Part shown: positions 53,012 through 62,278 of the stretch, piece after piece | How positions within the stretch are numbered: the first letter of the stretch is position 1 | Layout of the letters: each line of letters begins with the position of its first letter | Assembly (NCBI GenBank): GCA_017623505.1 | Contig: JAGAOZ010000001.1 | Location: forward strand, 1-64,000 | Reading direction: 5' to 3' | DNA length: 64,000 nt | Source: Alistipes sp. | GTDB lineage: Bacteria > Bacteroidota > Bacteroidia > Bacteroidales > Rikenellaceae | Notes under the pieces: generated by a model | Database searches by the model: none | What the model saw: the letters and a program-made list of their open reading frames with translations, nothing else | What the model was told of the DNA's origin: nothing | Position numbers and translations under genes: made by a program

Positions 53012-56000
53012 GAGAACAGATATAAAGAAGATTATGGTAATCGGCTCAGGTCCGATTGTCATTGGTCAAGCTGCCGAGTTTGACTATGCGGGAACACAGG
53101 CTTGTTTGGCACTGAAAGAGGAGGGTTACGAGGTTATCCTCGTGAACTCAAACCCTGCTACCATTATGACCGACACGAATATCGCCGACAAGGTCTATAT
53201 GGAGCCTTTGACTTTGGAGTATGTGGCAAAGATTGTCCGCTATGAGCGTCCCGATGCTATTGTGCCTGGTCTGGGTGGTCAGACGGGATTGAATTTGGCT
53301 GTTCAGCTTGCTAAGAAGGGCGTGTTGGATGAGTGTCATGTGGAGATTCTCGGTACATCGTTCACAAGCATCGAGGAGGCTGAGGATAGAGAGCTCTTCA
53401 AGGAGTTGTGTATCCGTATTGGCGAGCCTGTTTTGCCATCTGTTGTCGTAAACTCTATGGAGGAGGGTGTGCGCGCTGCCGAGCAGATTGGCTATCCTGT
53501 GGTGCTCCGTCCTGCCTTTACGTTGGGTGGTACCGGTGGCGGTTTCGCCGACAATGAGGAGGAGTTCCGTGAGATTATGCGTAACGCTTTGATTCTCTCG
53601 CCTGTGCATCAGGTATTGGTCGAGAAGAGTATCAAAGGCTACAAGGAGATAGAGTTTGAGGTGATGCGTGATAAGAACGACACAGCTATTGCAATATGTA
53701 GTATGGAGAACATCGACCCTGTCGGCATCCATACAGGCGATAGTATGGTTGTCGCTCCGGCGCAGACCTTGACCGATAAGGAGTATCAGCTGTTGCGTGA
53801 TAGCGCTCTGAAGATTATCCGTGCGCTGAAGATTGAGGGCGGATGTAATGTGCAGTTTGCACTCGACCCACTCTCATTCAAGTATTACATCATCGAGGTT
53901 AATCCTCGTGTGAGTCGTTCTTCGGCTTTGGCGTCTAAGGCGAGTGGTTTCCCTATCGCACGTGTTACAGCCAAGATTGCCGTTGGTTTGACCCTCGACG
54001 AGATAATGATTGCCAATCGCCCTGCCTGCTTTGAGCCTGCTTTGGACTATGTGGTGCTGAAGGTTGCTCGTTTCCCATTCGATAAGTTCAGTGATGCGTC
54101 AAATGAGCTGGGTACGCAGATGAAGGCTACGGGCGAGGTGATGAGTATCGGCCGTACGATTGAGGAGGGCCTGCTGAAGGCTATCCGCTCTCTTGAGACA
54201 GGCGTATGCCACATCCACAACAAGAAATTCGATAACAGTTCGATTGATGAGCTTTTGGATTATATCCGTAAGGGTACAGATGACCGCATCTATGCCATAG
54301 CCGAGCTTATCCGTAAGGGCGTCGATTTGCTTATCATCTACAACAAGACCAAGATTGATATGCTCTTCTTGGAGAAGTTGAAGAATATCGTTGAGATGGA
54401 GCGCGAGGTGGCTGCTGCTGTTGGCGACGTGGCTGTGCTGCGCGAGGCAAAACGTATGGGCTTCAGCGATAAGTTCATAGGTCAGCTGTGGGGCAAGAGC
54501 GAGGCCGAAATGTTTGAGTTGCGTCGCGCCGAGGGTATTATGCCTGTCTATAAGATTATCGACTCTTGTGCGGGCGAGATTGATACCTATGTTCCATACT
54601 TCTACTCAACCTATGAGCAGGAGAATGAGTCGCTGCGTAGCGAGCGAAAGAAGATATTGGTACTCGGCTCCGGTCCTATCCGTATCGGTCAGGGTGTTGA
54701 GTTTGACTACTCTACTGTTCACGCTATTTGGACAATTAAGGAGGCGGGCTACGAGGCTATTATCATCAACAATAATCCCGAAACTGTTTCAACCGATTAC
54801 ACCATCAGCGACAAACTCTATTTTGAACCACTTACGGTTGAAGATGTGATGAATGTCGTTGAGTTGGAGCAGCCCGATGGTATTGTCGTATCGTTGGGTG
54901 GTCAGACCGCTATCAACCTTGCTGAGCCATTGGCTGATTTGGGTGTGAAGATTGTCGGAACAGATATTCAGGCCATTAACAATGCTGAGGATAGAAAGTG
55001 CTTCGAGCGTATTATGAACGAGGTGGGTATTCCACAGCCAGATGCTGAGGCCGTTACTGATATTGAGGCAGGTGTTCGTGCTGCGGAGCGTATCGGCTAC
55101 CCTGTCTTGGTGCGTCCAAGCTTTGTGTTGGGTGGTCGTGCTATGCAGATTGTAGGTAACGAGGAGACTCTGCGTCACTATTTGCGTACTGCGGTAGAGA
55201 TTAACGATAAGTCGCCTGTGCTGGTAGATAAATATATCATGGGTAAGGAGCTTGAGGTCGATGCTATCTGTGACGGTAAGGATGTCTACATCCCTGGCAT
55301 TATGGAACACGTCGAGCATACGGGTATCCACTCAGGCGATAGTATCAGCGTCTACCCTACTTTCAGCGTGAGCCAAGAGGTTAAAGATACTATTATCAGC
55401 TATACCCAGCGTTTGGGTTTGGCTATTGGTATTGTCGGTCTGTTCAATATCCAGTTTATCGTTGATGAGCAAGATAAGGTCTATGTTATTGAGGTCAATC
55501 CTCGTTCATCACGTACCGTACCATTCCTCTCGAAATCGACAGGTGTGCCTATGGCGAAGATTGCCACTATGGTTATCCTTGGCCACTCCCTTAAGGAGCA
55601 AGGCATAACAGAGGTCTATGGCAAGGAGAGCACGCGTTGGTTTGTTAAGTCGCCAGCATTCTCATTTGCTAAGATTCGCGGTGTGGACTCATACCTATCG
55701 CCTGAGATGAAGTCTACGGGTGAGGCTATCGGTTATGACAAGAGTCTGACACGTGCGCTGTATAAGTCGTTGCGCTCTTCTGGCGTTGCGGTAGCTAACT
55801 ACGGTACTATCTTCGTTACAATTGCCGACAGAGATAAACCAACAGCTCTACCACTCATCAAGCGTTTCTACGATTTGGGCTTCAATATCGAGGCTACAAA
55901 GGGTACGTGCGAGTATCTGCGTCAGCACGGTATTCGTACCCGCTATTTGCGTAAGCTGAGCGAGGGCAGCACAGAGATTTACGATGAGTTGCGTAAGGGA

Positions 56001-56186
56001 CACGTTGCGTACGTTGTGAACACTATCGATGTAAATCAGCATAGCACACGTCGTGACGGTTATGACATCCGTCGTGTCGCTGCCGAGAATAACGTTACGT
56101 TGTTCACCGCATTGGAGACAGTGAGCGTGCTGTTGGATGTTTTGGAGGAGATTACACTTGGTGTATCAACCATTGACGGAAAGTAA
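53004..56186 (+). CDS. carB: Carbamoyl phosphate synthase large subunit
   Basis: A 1060-aa synthetase that makes carbamoyl phosphate from bicarbonate, ammonia and two ATP. Two homologous halves are clear, each with a preATP-grasp motif (VIGSGPIVIGQAAEFDYAG and VLGSGPIRIGQGVEFDYST) and an ATP-grasp domain (RPAFTLGGTGGGFADN and RPSFVLGGRAMQIV). The C-terminal MGS-like allosteric domain (about 930-1060) should bind nucleotides. Length is near the 1073 of E. coli. Motifs look intact. Since CarA has lost its glutaminase residues, this subunit would have to use free ammonia. It starts inside carA and is followed by pyrK 1 nt later. Confidence 0.96.
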   Translation: MPKRTDIKKIMVIGSGPIVIGQAAEFDYAGTQACLALKEEGYEVILVNSNPATIMTDTNIADKVYMEPLTLEYVAKIVRYERPDAIVPGLGGQTGLNLAVQLAKKGVLDECHVEILGTSFTSIEEAEDRELFKELCIRIGEPVLPSVVVNSMEEGVRAAEQIGYPVVLRPAFTLGGTGGGFADNEEEFREIMRNALILSPVHQVLVEKSIKGYKEIEFEVMRDKNDTAIAICSMENIDPVGIHTGDSMVVAPAQTLTDKEYQLLRDSALKIIRALKIEGGCNVQFALDPLSFKYYIIEVNPRVSRSSALASKASGFPIARVTAKIAVGLTLDEIMIANRPACFEPALDYVVLKVARFPFDKFSDASNELGTQMKATGEVMSIGRTIEEGLLKAIRSLETGVCHIHNKKFDNSSIDELLDYIRKGTDDRIYAIAELIRKGVDLLIIYNKTKIDMLFLEKLKNIVEMEREVAAAVGDVAVLREAKRMGFSDKFIGQLWGKSEAEMFELRRAEGIMPVYKIIDSCAGEIDTYVPYFYSTYEQENESLRSERKKILVLGSGPIRIGQGVEFDYSTVHAIWTIKEAGYEAIIINNNPETVSTDYTISDKLYFEPLTVEDVMNVVELEQPDGIVVSLGGQTAINLAEPLADLGVKIVGTDIQAINNAEDRKCFERIMNEVGIPQPDAEAVTDIEAGVRAAERIGYPVLVRPSFVLGGRAMQIVGNEETLRHYLRTAVEINDKSPVLVDKYIMGKELEVDAICDGKDVYIPGIMEHVEHTGIHSGDSISVYPTFSVSQEVKDTIISYTQRLGLAIGIVGLFNIQFIVDEQDKVYVIEVNPRSSRTVPFLSKSTGVPMAKIATMVILGHSLKEQGITEVYGKESTRWFVKSPAFSFAKIRGVDSYLSPEMKSTGEAIGYDKSLTRALYKSLRSSGVAVANYGTIFVTIADRDKPTALPLIKRFYDLGFNIEATKGTCEYLRQHGIRTRYLRKLSEGSTEIYDELRKGHVAYVVNTIDVNQHSTRRDGYDIRRVAAENNVTLFTALETVSVLLDVLEEITLGVSTIDGK

Positions 56187-56187
56187 G

Positions 56188-56928
56188 ATGTATAAGAGAG
56201 CAAAATACACGATAAGGGAAAACACACCGCTAACCACTTCTGTATATAGAATGTGCTTAGAGGGTGACACTCAGTGGATTACTCGCCCTGGTCAGTTCGT
56301 GAATATCGAACTCGATGGTCTTTATCTTCGTCGCCCGATTTCGATTTGCGATTGGGACGAGAACTCGATTACCCTTATCTATAAAGTCGTAGGTCGAGGC
56401 ACTGAGCAGATGAGTCGTATGACTCAAGGCGAAGTACTCGACGTGCTTACAGGCTTGGGTAATGGCTTTAATCCCGATGTTGAGTGTCAAAAGGTTTTGC
56501 TCGTTGGTGGAGGCGTGGGTGTTCCACCACTCTACCGTTTGGCTAAGGAGTTGCTGGGCCGAGGTCGCAGCGTGAGTGTCGTTTTGGGCTTTGGCTCTAA
56601 AGCGGAGCTCTTCTATGAGGAGGAGTTTCGCGCTTTGGGTGCAGATGTCTACGTCTCGACAGTCGATGGCTCGGCCGGTGTTAAGGGCTTTGTTACCGAC
56701 GCTATTTGTGAGGGTAATATCTCATTCGACTATTTCTACGCTTGCGGTCCTCTTCCTATGCTCAAGGCTTTGAGTCAGAGTTGTGAGCAGAGCGGCGAAT
56801 TGAGCTTTGAGGAGCGTATGGGCTGTGGCTTTGGTGCTTGTATGGGATGCAGTTGTAAAACTTTGACGGGCAATAAACGTATCTGTAAGGAGGGCCCTGT
56901 AATGCGAAAGGAGGAGATATTATGGTAA
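56188..56928 (+). CDS. pyrK: Dihydroorotate dehydrogenase B, electron transfer subunit
   Basis: A 246-aa flavoprotein that passes electrons from PyrD to NAD+. The start at 56188 gives MYKRAKYTIREN; a reading from 56137 would overlap carB. The FAD-binding motif RRPISICD is near residue 48, the NAD-binding region has LLVGGGVGVPPLYRLA, and a C-terminal [2Fe-2S] cluster has CGFGACMGCSC and the later ICKEG Cys. It overlaps pyrD by 7 nt. The pair forms a NAD-dependent class 1B enzyme, which fits an anaerobe. Confidence 0.93.
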   Translation: MYKRAKYTIRENTPLTTSVYRMCLEGDTQWITRPGQFVNIELDGLYLRRPISICDWDENSITLIYKVVGRGTEQMSRMTQGEVLDVLTGLGNGFNPDVECQKVLLVGGGVGVPPLYRLAKELLGRGRSVSVVLGFGSKAELFYEEEFRALGADVYVSTVDGSAGVKGFVTDAICEGNISFDYFYACGPLPMLKALSQSCEQSGELSFEERMGCGFGACMGCSCKTLTGNKRICKEGPVMRKEEILW

Positions 56929-57845
56929 ACGATATGAAGGATTTGTCGGTTGAGTTATGTGGTGTTAAGCTGGATAATCCGGTTATTCCTGCAAGTGGCA
57001 CTTTTGGCTTTGGTCGTGAGCATAACGAGTTCTATGACATCAACATACTTGGCTCTATCTCAATTAAAGGTACCACACGTGAAGCGCGTTTTGGTAATCC
57101 TACTCCACGTATCGCCGAGTGTCGTTCGGGCTTGATTAACTCTGTGGGTTTGCAGAATCCGGGTGTTGATGCTGTTGTGGCTGAGGAGTTGCCACATCTG
57201 CGTAGCATCTTCCATAAACCTATTATCGCCAATGTTAGCGGCTTCTCTATTGACGAATATGTTGAGTGCTGTCAGAAGATGGACTCAGCCGAGCAGGTTG
57301 CCATTATCGAGGTTAATGTGTCGTGCCCCAATGTGCATAATGGCGGTATGAGCTTTGGTACACAGCCTGAGATGGCTGCTGAGGTGACACGTGCTGTGAA
57401 GGCTGTGACACATAAGCCGGTGTTTATTAAGCTTAGCCCCAATGTAACGGATATTGTCGCTATCGCACGTGCTTGTGAGGAGGCTGGCGCTGACGGTATC
57501 TGCTTGATTAATACTCTGTTGGGTATGCGTATTGATACTATGCGTCGCCGTGCCGTTATCGCTAATAAGATGGGAGGCCTCTCCGGTCCTGCGGTTTTTC
57601 CGGTTGCTGTGCGTATGGTCTACCAAGTGTCGAAGGCTTGTAATATTCCGGTTATGGGATGTGGTGGTGTTGAGAGTGCGTCGGATGTTATCGAGATGAT
57701 GATGGCTGGTGCTACTGCTGTTCAGGTTGGTGCTGCTAATCTCAAGAATCCGTATGCTTGTAAAGAGATTATCGAGTCGCTTCCGACAGAGATGGACCGC
57801 CTCGGCATAACCTCACTTCGAGATATTATCGGCATAGTTGAATAA
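56922..57845 (+). CDS. pyrD: Dihydroorotate dehydrogenase B, catalytic subunit
   Basis: A 307-aa FMN enzyme that oxidises dihydroorotate to orotate. It is class 1B: the catalytic base is Cys in EVNVSCPNVHNGG (near residue 130). The FMN and substrate motifs NSVGLQNPG, KLSPNVTD and MGCGGVESASDVIE are present. It works with PyrK, encoded just before. This is the last gene of the pyrC-carA-carB-pyrK-pyrD transcript and is followed by a strong terminator. Confidence 0.95.
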   Translation: MVNDMKDLSVELCGVKLDNPVIPASGTFGFGREHNEFYDINILGSISIKGTTREARFGNPTPRIAECRSGLINSVGLQNPGVDAVVAEELPHLRSIFHKPIIANVSGFSIDEYVECCQKMDSAEQVAIIEVNVSCPNVHNGGMSFGTQPEMAAEVTRAVKAVTHKPVFIKLSPNVTDIVAIARACEEAGADGICLINTLLGMRIDTMRRRAVIANKMGGLSGPAVFPVAVRMVYQVSKACNIPVMGCGGVESASDVIEMMMAGATAVQVGAANLKNPYACKEIIESLPTEMDRLGITSLRDIIGIVE

Positions 57846-57862
57846 TCCGACTATTTATCTAC

Positions 57863-57899
57863 AAGAATAGCGACAAGTCTTTGACCTGTCGCTATTCTT
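57863..57899. terminator. Terminator of the pyr operon and the LytTR gene
   Basis: A 13-bp stem, AAGAATAGCGACA (57863-57875) and TGTCGCTATTCTT (57887-57899), has an inner GTC/GAC pairing in the loop. It lies between convergent genes. Confidence 0.85.
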
Positions 57900-57906
57900 A
57901 TATCAT

Positions 57907-58005
57907 TACCCTTTGCGCTCCTCGAACTCCTCGTGCTCCTTTGTGTTCCTTGCGCTCTTTGTACTCCTTATGCCCCTTTGCGCTCCTCGTGCTACTCTGC
58001 GCTAC
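57907..58005. repeat. Imperfect nonamer repeat tract
   Basis: About ten degenerate 9-10 bp units, such as TTTGCGCTC, CTCGTGCTC and CTTTGCGCTC, run from about 57910 to 58005. The tract covers the last codons of the LytTR regulator and the gap beyond. Read in one frame of the minus strand, it encodes a Lys/Glu/Arg-rich chain. Confidence 0.6.
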
Positions 58006-58960
58006 CCTCTTGTGGTGACTCTATAACCTCTTCGGTTGGGATTATCGGAGTGTTGCTTGCTGCGGCTGCGTTCTCGGCCGTTACTGCCGAAGCATTGTAT
58101 TTGTCGATACGTTCAACCAAGTTTTTGAAGTAACTCTTCGATACGGGAATTGGCTTAATTTCGGTATTGTTGAGCACTACATAGCGCGCTTTGCCTACCT
58201 TCTTGATGTGGTTTATCTTAATGATATTGACCATAAATGAGCGGTGGCAGCGTACCATATTTGTCTCCGAGAGATTCTCCTCGACAGCCTTTGTGCGGCA
58301 TCGAAGCATATAGGATAACATCTTGCCTTGATTCTCGTAGTATATCTTGACGTAGTTATCTTGTGACTCCATGTAGTAGAGTGAATCTGCGCTGATTGTA
58401 AGCTTTAGTGCGCCGTTATAGTCGTGTAGGTTGATTAGCGATGGATATGCCACCGTGTTATTTGTTGCCAACGACAACTCGTATTGCAGCAGTTGCAACT
58501 CTTCGGTCTTGGCTTTGTAAGCGGCATAGAGTGTCATTATGGTATAAGGTATGGCGATGATGAGTAACATACAGCCAAATCCTTTATAAAATATGGTATA
58601 TATCGACAGGTCTGATTTGCCGACTATCGCTACTGTGAAAAACGTGTAGAATATCGACAGTAACAGAATCTCGCTGAAGAACCATAGCGCATATACCCAT
58701 AGATAGATATTTGTGCGTCGTTGTGTCAGAAGCATTATGTATTTGCTGACAAAGAGAATCAGCAGAGCTCCGATGTAAAAAACAACGCTCATTCCCAGAT
58801 GGCTCCAATCCTTTACACCTATCCAATTTGTATTAGAAAATGGTGTATAAATCGTCATGAAAAAGAAAGAGAAAACCAAAATAAAAATGACCGACCCGAT
58901 AAGGTATCGTTTGTCCAAAAGAAACTTTGGTATTTCCCTATTTTTGTATATATTTGTCAT
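57992..58960 (-). CDS. Membrane-bound LytTR transcription regulator
   Basis: A 322-aa regulator with about four membrane helices (roughly residues 18-175) followed by a LytTR DNA-binding domain (about 205-300) that has YMESQDNYVKIYY and NMVRCHRSFMVNI. There is no receiver domain and no separate kinase, so it may sense a signal directly in the membrane. The start at 58960 gives MTNIYKNREIP; a longer reading to 59068 would cross the promoter region. The C-terminal residues (EEVIESPQEGSAE) run into the nonamer repeat tract. It lies between the pyr and fab operons, on the other strand. Confidence 0.85.
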   Translation of the reverse strand: MTNIYKNREIPKFLLDKRYLIGSVIFILVFSFFFMTIYTPFSNTNWIGVKDWSHLGMSVVFYIGALLILFVSKYIMLLTQRRTNIYLWVYALWFFSEILLLSIFYTFFTVAIVGKSDLSIYTIFYKGFGCMLLIIAIPYTIMTLYAAYKAKTEELQLLQYELSLATNNTVAYPSLINLHDYNGALKLTISADSLYYMESQDNYVKIYYENQGKMLSYMLRCRTKAVEENLSETNMVRCHRSFMVNIIKINHIKKVGKARYVVLNNTEIKPIPVSKSYFKNLVERIDKYNASAVTAENAAAASNTPIIPTEEVIESPQEGSAE

Positions 58961-58983
58961 CGTATTTTTGCTAAACTTGTTTG

Positions 58984-58991
58984 CAAAGATG
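58984..58991 (-). promoter_or_regulatory. Possible -7 element of the membrane LytTR gene
   Basis: The minus-strand CATCTTTG differs from TAnnTTTG at one position and lies 23 bp before the start at 58960. I see no -33 element. Confidence 0.35.
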
Positions 58992-59095
58992 ATAAAATTC
59001 TGATGAAATACATAATTTTTACCACTAAAAATGAGTATTTCGTCACAAAAGCGGGCTTTTAACCGCATGTAGGGCTATGTTGGGTGTTGTTTATA

Positions 59096-59103
59096 TATTT
59101 TTG
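59096..59103 (+). promoter_or_regulatory. Predicted -7 element of the fab operon
   Basis: TATTTTTG fits TAnnTTTG and lies 71 bp before fabH. A TTG near 59080 could be part of the -33 element. Confidence 0.45.
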
Positions 59104-59174
59104 CGTGACTAATGGTAAACGAGAGTTCAAAGTTTAGTCAGCGTAAAGATTTTATAAATAAAAAGTACTATTAA

Positions 59175-60128
59175 ATGAGGATTGTTGGAACGGGCAGGGT
59201 TCACCCTTCTAAGGTTGTTACGAACCACATGCTTGAGCAGTTCCTTGATACGAGTGATGAGTGGATCAAGGAGCGAACAGGAATTACCGAGCGACGTTTG
59301 ATTTCATCGGAGCGTTTGGAAGATATGGCATCTGAGGCGTCAAGATTAGCGATTGAGGATGCTGGATTAAGTGCAAGTGATATTGACTATATAATTTGTT
59401 CTAACGTTATTAACGAATATATAACTCCGGGTTTGAGTTGTATTATTCAGGGTAATATCGGCGCGAAGTGTGCTTGTGTGGATGTAAATGCAGCATGTTC
59501 AGGTTTTATCTATGCGTTGGATATGGCCGACGATAGAATAAAGAGTGGCAAGGCTAAGAATATTTTGGTTGTAGCAGCCGAGGAGCCTACCCGTATGGTC
59601 GATTGGTCGGATAGAGCAACATGTGTGTTGTTTGGTGATGGTGCAGGAGCTGTTGTTGTTTCCGAGGGCGATGGTTTTATGGCCTCTCGCCTGACTACAC
59701 AGAGTAAGACCGACTGTTTGTATTATCAGCGTAAGTTGGAGCCTACTCCATACATTACCAAGGAGGAGCACTTCTCTGCGTTGTATATGAATGGTCGCGA
59801 TGTGTTTAAAACGGCAGTGCTCTCGTCGTCGCGAGATATTAAGACGTTGCTCGATAGTTGTGGTTTGCAACCATCCGACATCAAGTACTACGTTTTGCAT
59901 CAGGCGAATATGCGTATTGTCGAGGCTATTGCGCACTACTTGAAGTTGGATATGTCTTTCTTCCCACATAACGTCGAGCGCTGTGGTAATACCTCTTCGG
60001 CAAGTATTCCGCTGCTGCTTGACGAGTTGAATCGTGAAGGAAAGTTGCAGCGTGGCGATAAACTGTTGTTTAGTGCTTTTGGTGCAGGTTTTACCACCGG
60101 AGCGTGCATAATAGAATGGACTAAGTAG
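59175..60128 (+). CDS. fabH: Beta-ketoacyl-ACP synthase III
   Basis: A 317-aa condensing enzyme that starts fatty-acid synthesis by joining acyl-CoA to malonyl-ACP. The catalytic triad is Cys108 (NAACSGF), His242 (LHQANMR) and Asn272 (CGNTSSAS). Length is normal for FabH. It is the first gene of fabH-fabF-fabG, with 29 nt to fabF. Neither plsX nor acpP, which often accompany fabH, is present here. Confidence 0.95.
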   Translation: MRIVGTGRVHPSKVVTNHMLEQFLDTSDEWIKERTGITERRLISSERLEDMASEASRLAIEDAGLSASDIDYIICSNVINEYITPGLSCIIQGNIGAKCACVDVNAACSGFIYALDMADDRIKSGKAKNILVVAAEEPTRMVDWSDRATCVLFGDGAGAVVVSEGDGFMASRLTTQSKTDCLYYQRKLEPTPYITKEEHFSALYMNGRDVFKTAVLSSSRDIKTLLDSCGLQPSDIKYYVLHQANMRIVEAIAHYLKLDMSFFPHNVERCGNTSSASIPLLLDELNREGKLQRGDKLLFSAFGAGFTTGACIIEWTK

Positions 60129-60157
60129 AATATAAATAATCTAAAAGTAAAAAGATA

Positions 60158-61408
60158 ATGGATCGCAGAGTGGTTATTACCGGTATGGGAGTTATCTCTC
60201 CGGTAGGAAATAACATTAACGATTTTTGGAATAGTTTGGTAGAGGGTAAATGCGGTATTGACACAATTAAAGGTTACGATATCGACTCTTTACCTATCAA
60301 AGTAGCTGGTCAAGTGAAGGATTTTGACCCTTCAGCGAACGGTTTGGACACCGCAAACGTGCGTCGTAGTGACTTATATTGCCAATATGCTATGGCCGCA
60401 GCCTATCAGGCTATGATGGATAGCGGTTTGGTTAGTGGCGAAAACATTGAGCCTGAGCGTCTTGGCTCATACATCGGCTCTGGTATTGGTGGTATGCAGA
60501 CTTTCGTTACCGAGACCGAGAAGTTGCTCAAAGAGGGTGTCGGTCGTATCTCACCTTTGTTCGTGCCGATGATGATTTCGAACATTGCAGCGGGTAATGT
60601 CGCTATTAAATTCAATGCGCAGGGCGTTTGCCTTCCTGTTGTAACTGCTTGTGCAACAGGTACTCACGCTACGGGCGAGGCTTATCGTGCTATCCGCTAT
60701 GGTTATGCTGATGCTATCATCGCAGGTGGTGCTGAGGCTGCTGTTCATCCTCTTGCTATCGGTGGTTTTGCCAACAGCCGCGCTTTGTCGCGTGAGGAGG
60801 ACCCATTGAAGGCTTCGCTGCCTTTCAATATCAACCGTAAGGGCTTTGTTATCGCTGAGGGTGCTGGTATTATGGTACTTGAGTCTTTGGATAACGCACT
60901 GAAGCGTGGTGCTCACATCTACGCCGAGGTTGTCGGTTATGGTAATAGCTGTGATGCTCACCACTACACTGCACCACGTCCTGATGGTATCCCTGCGTCG
61001 CGTGCTATTAAGCAGTCGCTTGCTGAGGCAGGCTTCGATGCAGAGAAGGATGTACTTTATATCAATGCCCATGGTACGGGTACTCCACTCAACGATGCGT
61101 CGGAGACTACCGCTATTAAGCTTGCTTTGGGCGAGGAGGCAGCTCGTAAGGCTATCATCTCTTCAACCAAGTCTATGACAGGTCACATGCTTGGTGCAAC
61201 CGGTGCTGTTGAGTTGATTGCATCGGCTTTGACTTTGAAGAATGGCATTGTTACTCCTACCATTGGTCTTGATGCTCCGGATCCAGCGTGTGATTTGGAT
61301 TATACGCCAAATGTTGCACGCAAGGCTGATGTTACTGTTGCAATCTCTAACTCATTGGGCTTTGGTGGCCACAATAGTTGTGTAGCATTGCGTAAGTGGA
61401 ATGGTTAA
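60158..61408 (+). CDS. fabF: Beta-ketoacyl-ACP synthase II
   Basis: A 416-aa condensing enzyme for fatty-acid chain elongation. The active site is Cys165 (TACATGTHA), His305 (NAHGTGTPLND) and His343 (MTGHMLGA). The start MDRRVVITGMGVISPVG and the end SNSLGFGGHNSCVALRKW are typical. It lies between fabH and fabG and works with them and with ACP in the cytosol. Confidence 0.96.
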   Translation: MDRRVVITGMGVISPVGNNINDFWNSLVEGKCGIDTIKGYDIDSLPIKVAGQVKDFDPSANGLDTANVRRSDLYCQYAMAAAYQAMMDSGLVSGENIEPERLGSYIGSGIGGMQTFVTETEKLLKEGVGRISPLFVPMMISNIAAGNVAIKFNAQGVCLPVVTACATGTHATGEAYRAIRYGYADAIIAGGAEAAVHPLAIGGFANSRALSREEDPLKASLPFNINRKGFVIAEGAGIMVLESLDNALKRGAHIYAEVVGYGNSCDAHHYTAPRPDGIPASRAIKQSLAEAGFDAEKDVLYINAHGTGTPLNDASETTAIKLALGEEAARKAIISSTKSMTGHMLGATGAVELIASALTLKNGIVTPTIGLDAPDPACDLDYTPNVARKADVTVAISNSLGFGGHNSCVALRKWNG

Positions 61409-61423
61409 ACAAATAGTTAAGAT

Positions 61424-62170
61424 ATGAAACTTTTAGAGGGTAAGGTCGCATTGGTTACAGGTGCGGCGCGAGGTATTGGTAAGGCTGTTGCTTTGCGTTT
61501 TGCGGAGCAGGGAGCGACTGTTGTCTTTACCGATTTGGTTATCAATGAGGCTGCCGAGCAGACTGTTAAGGAGTTGGAGGCATACGGCGTTAAGGCTAAG
61601 GCTTATGCGTCTAACGCTGCATCGTTCGAGGAGAGCCACGAGGTTGTTAAGCAGATTGTCGAGGAGTTTGGCCGTATAGATATTTTGGTAAATAACGCAG
61701 GCATCACTAAGGATGGCCTTATGATGCGTATGTCGGAGGCTCAGTGGGATGCTGTTATTGGTGTTAATCTCAAGTCGGCATTTAACTTTATCCACGCTGT
61801 AACCCCTGTTATGGCGCGCCAGCGTGGCGGCTCGATTATCAATATGTCATCGGTTGTTGGTGTATCGGGTAATGCGGGTCAGTGTAACTACTCTGCTTCT
61901 AAGGCAGGTATGATCGGTTTGGCTAAGTCTATTGCTAAGGAGATGGGTCCACGTGGTATCCGTGCCAACTGTATTGCTCCAGGCTTTATCGTTACCGAGA
62001 TGACAAACCAGCTCTCTGAGGAGGTGCGTAACGCTTGGAATCAGATGATTCCTCTGCGTCGCGGCGGAACTCCTGAGGATGTTGCCAATGTAGCTCTGTT
62101 CTTGGCGAGCGATTTGTCAAGCTATGTGAGTGGTCAGGTTATCCATTGCTGCGGTGCAATGAACTGTTAG
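61424..62170 (+). CDS. fabG: 3-oxoacyl-ACP reductase
   Basis: A 248-aa short-chain dehydrogenase that reduces 3-oxoacyl-ACP with NADPH. The cofactor motif is VTGAARGIG (about 11-19), NNAG is near residue 90, and the catalytic residues are Ser143 (MSSVVG), Tyr156 and Lys160 (YSASK). Length and C-terminus are normal. It ends the fab unit and is followed by a strong intrinsic terminator. Confidence 0.95.
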   Translation: MKLLEGKVALVTGAARGIGKAVALRFAEQGATVVFTDLVINEAAEQTVKELEAYGVKAKAYASNAASFEESHEVVKQIVEEFGRIDILVNNAGITKDGLMMRMSEAQWDAVIGVNLKSAFNFIHAVTPVMARQRGGSIINMSSVVGVSGNAGQCNYSASKAGMIGLAKSIAKEMGPRGIRANCIAPGFIVTEMTNQLSEEVRNAWNQMIPLRRGGTPEDVANVALFLASDLSSYVSGQVIHCCGAMNC

Positions 62171-62175
62171 AATTT

Positions 62176-62202
62176 AGGTCGGAGTTTTTCCGACCTTTTT
62201 TT
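62176..62202 (+). terminator. Terminator after fabG
   Basis: AGGTCGGA (62176-62183), a 5-nt loop, TCCGACCT (62189-62196), then a run of T. It is a canonical intrinsic terminator that separates the fab unit from pyrF. Confidence 0.9.
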
Positions 62203-62214
62203 ATCCCCAATATA

Positions 62215-62245
62215 TTGATAGTATCATAAAGATTTGCTAACTTTA
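62215..62245 (+). promoter_or_regulatory. Predicted promoter of pyrF-pyrE-pyrB
   Basis: TTG (62215-62217), a 20-bp spacer and TAACTTTA (62238-62245, one mismatch) lie 33 bp before the pyrF start. The leader is short and has no attenuator, in contrast to pyrC. Confidence 0.5.
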
Positions 62246-62278
62246 CGAGGTTAAATATTGAAAAACTTTTTTGTCACC

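Noticed and set aside
53004..56186. Loss of function in CarB to match CarA
   Set aside because: Both ATP-grasp halves and the C-terminal allosteric domain look complete, so only the glutaminase subunit seems altered.
57907..58005. CRISPR-like array
   Set aside because: Units are 9-10 bp with no spacers and there are no cas genes; it is a degenerate tandem repeat.
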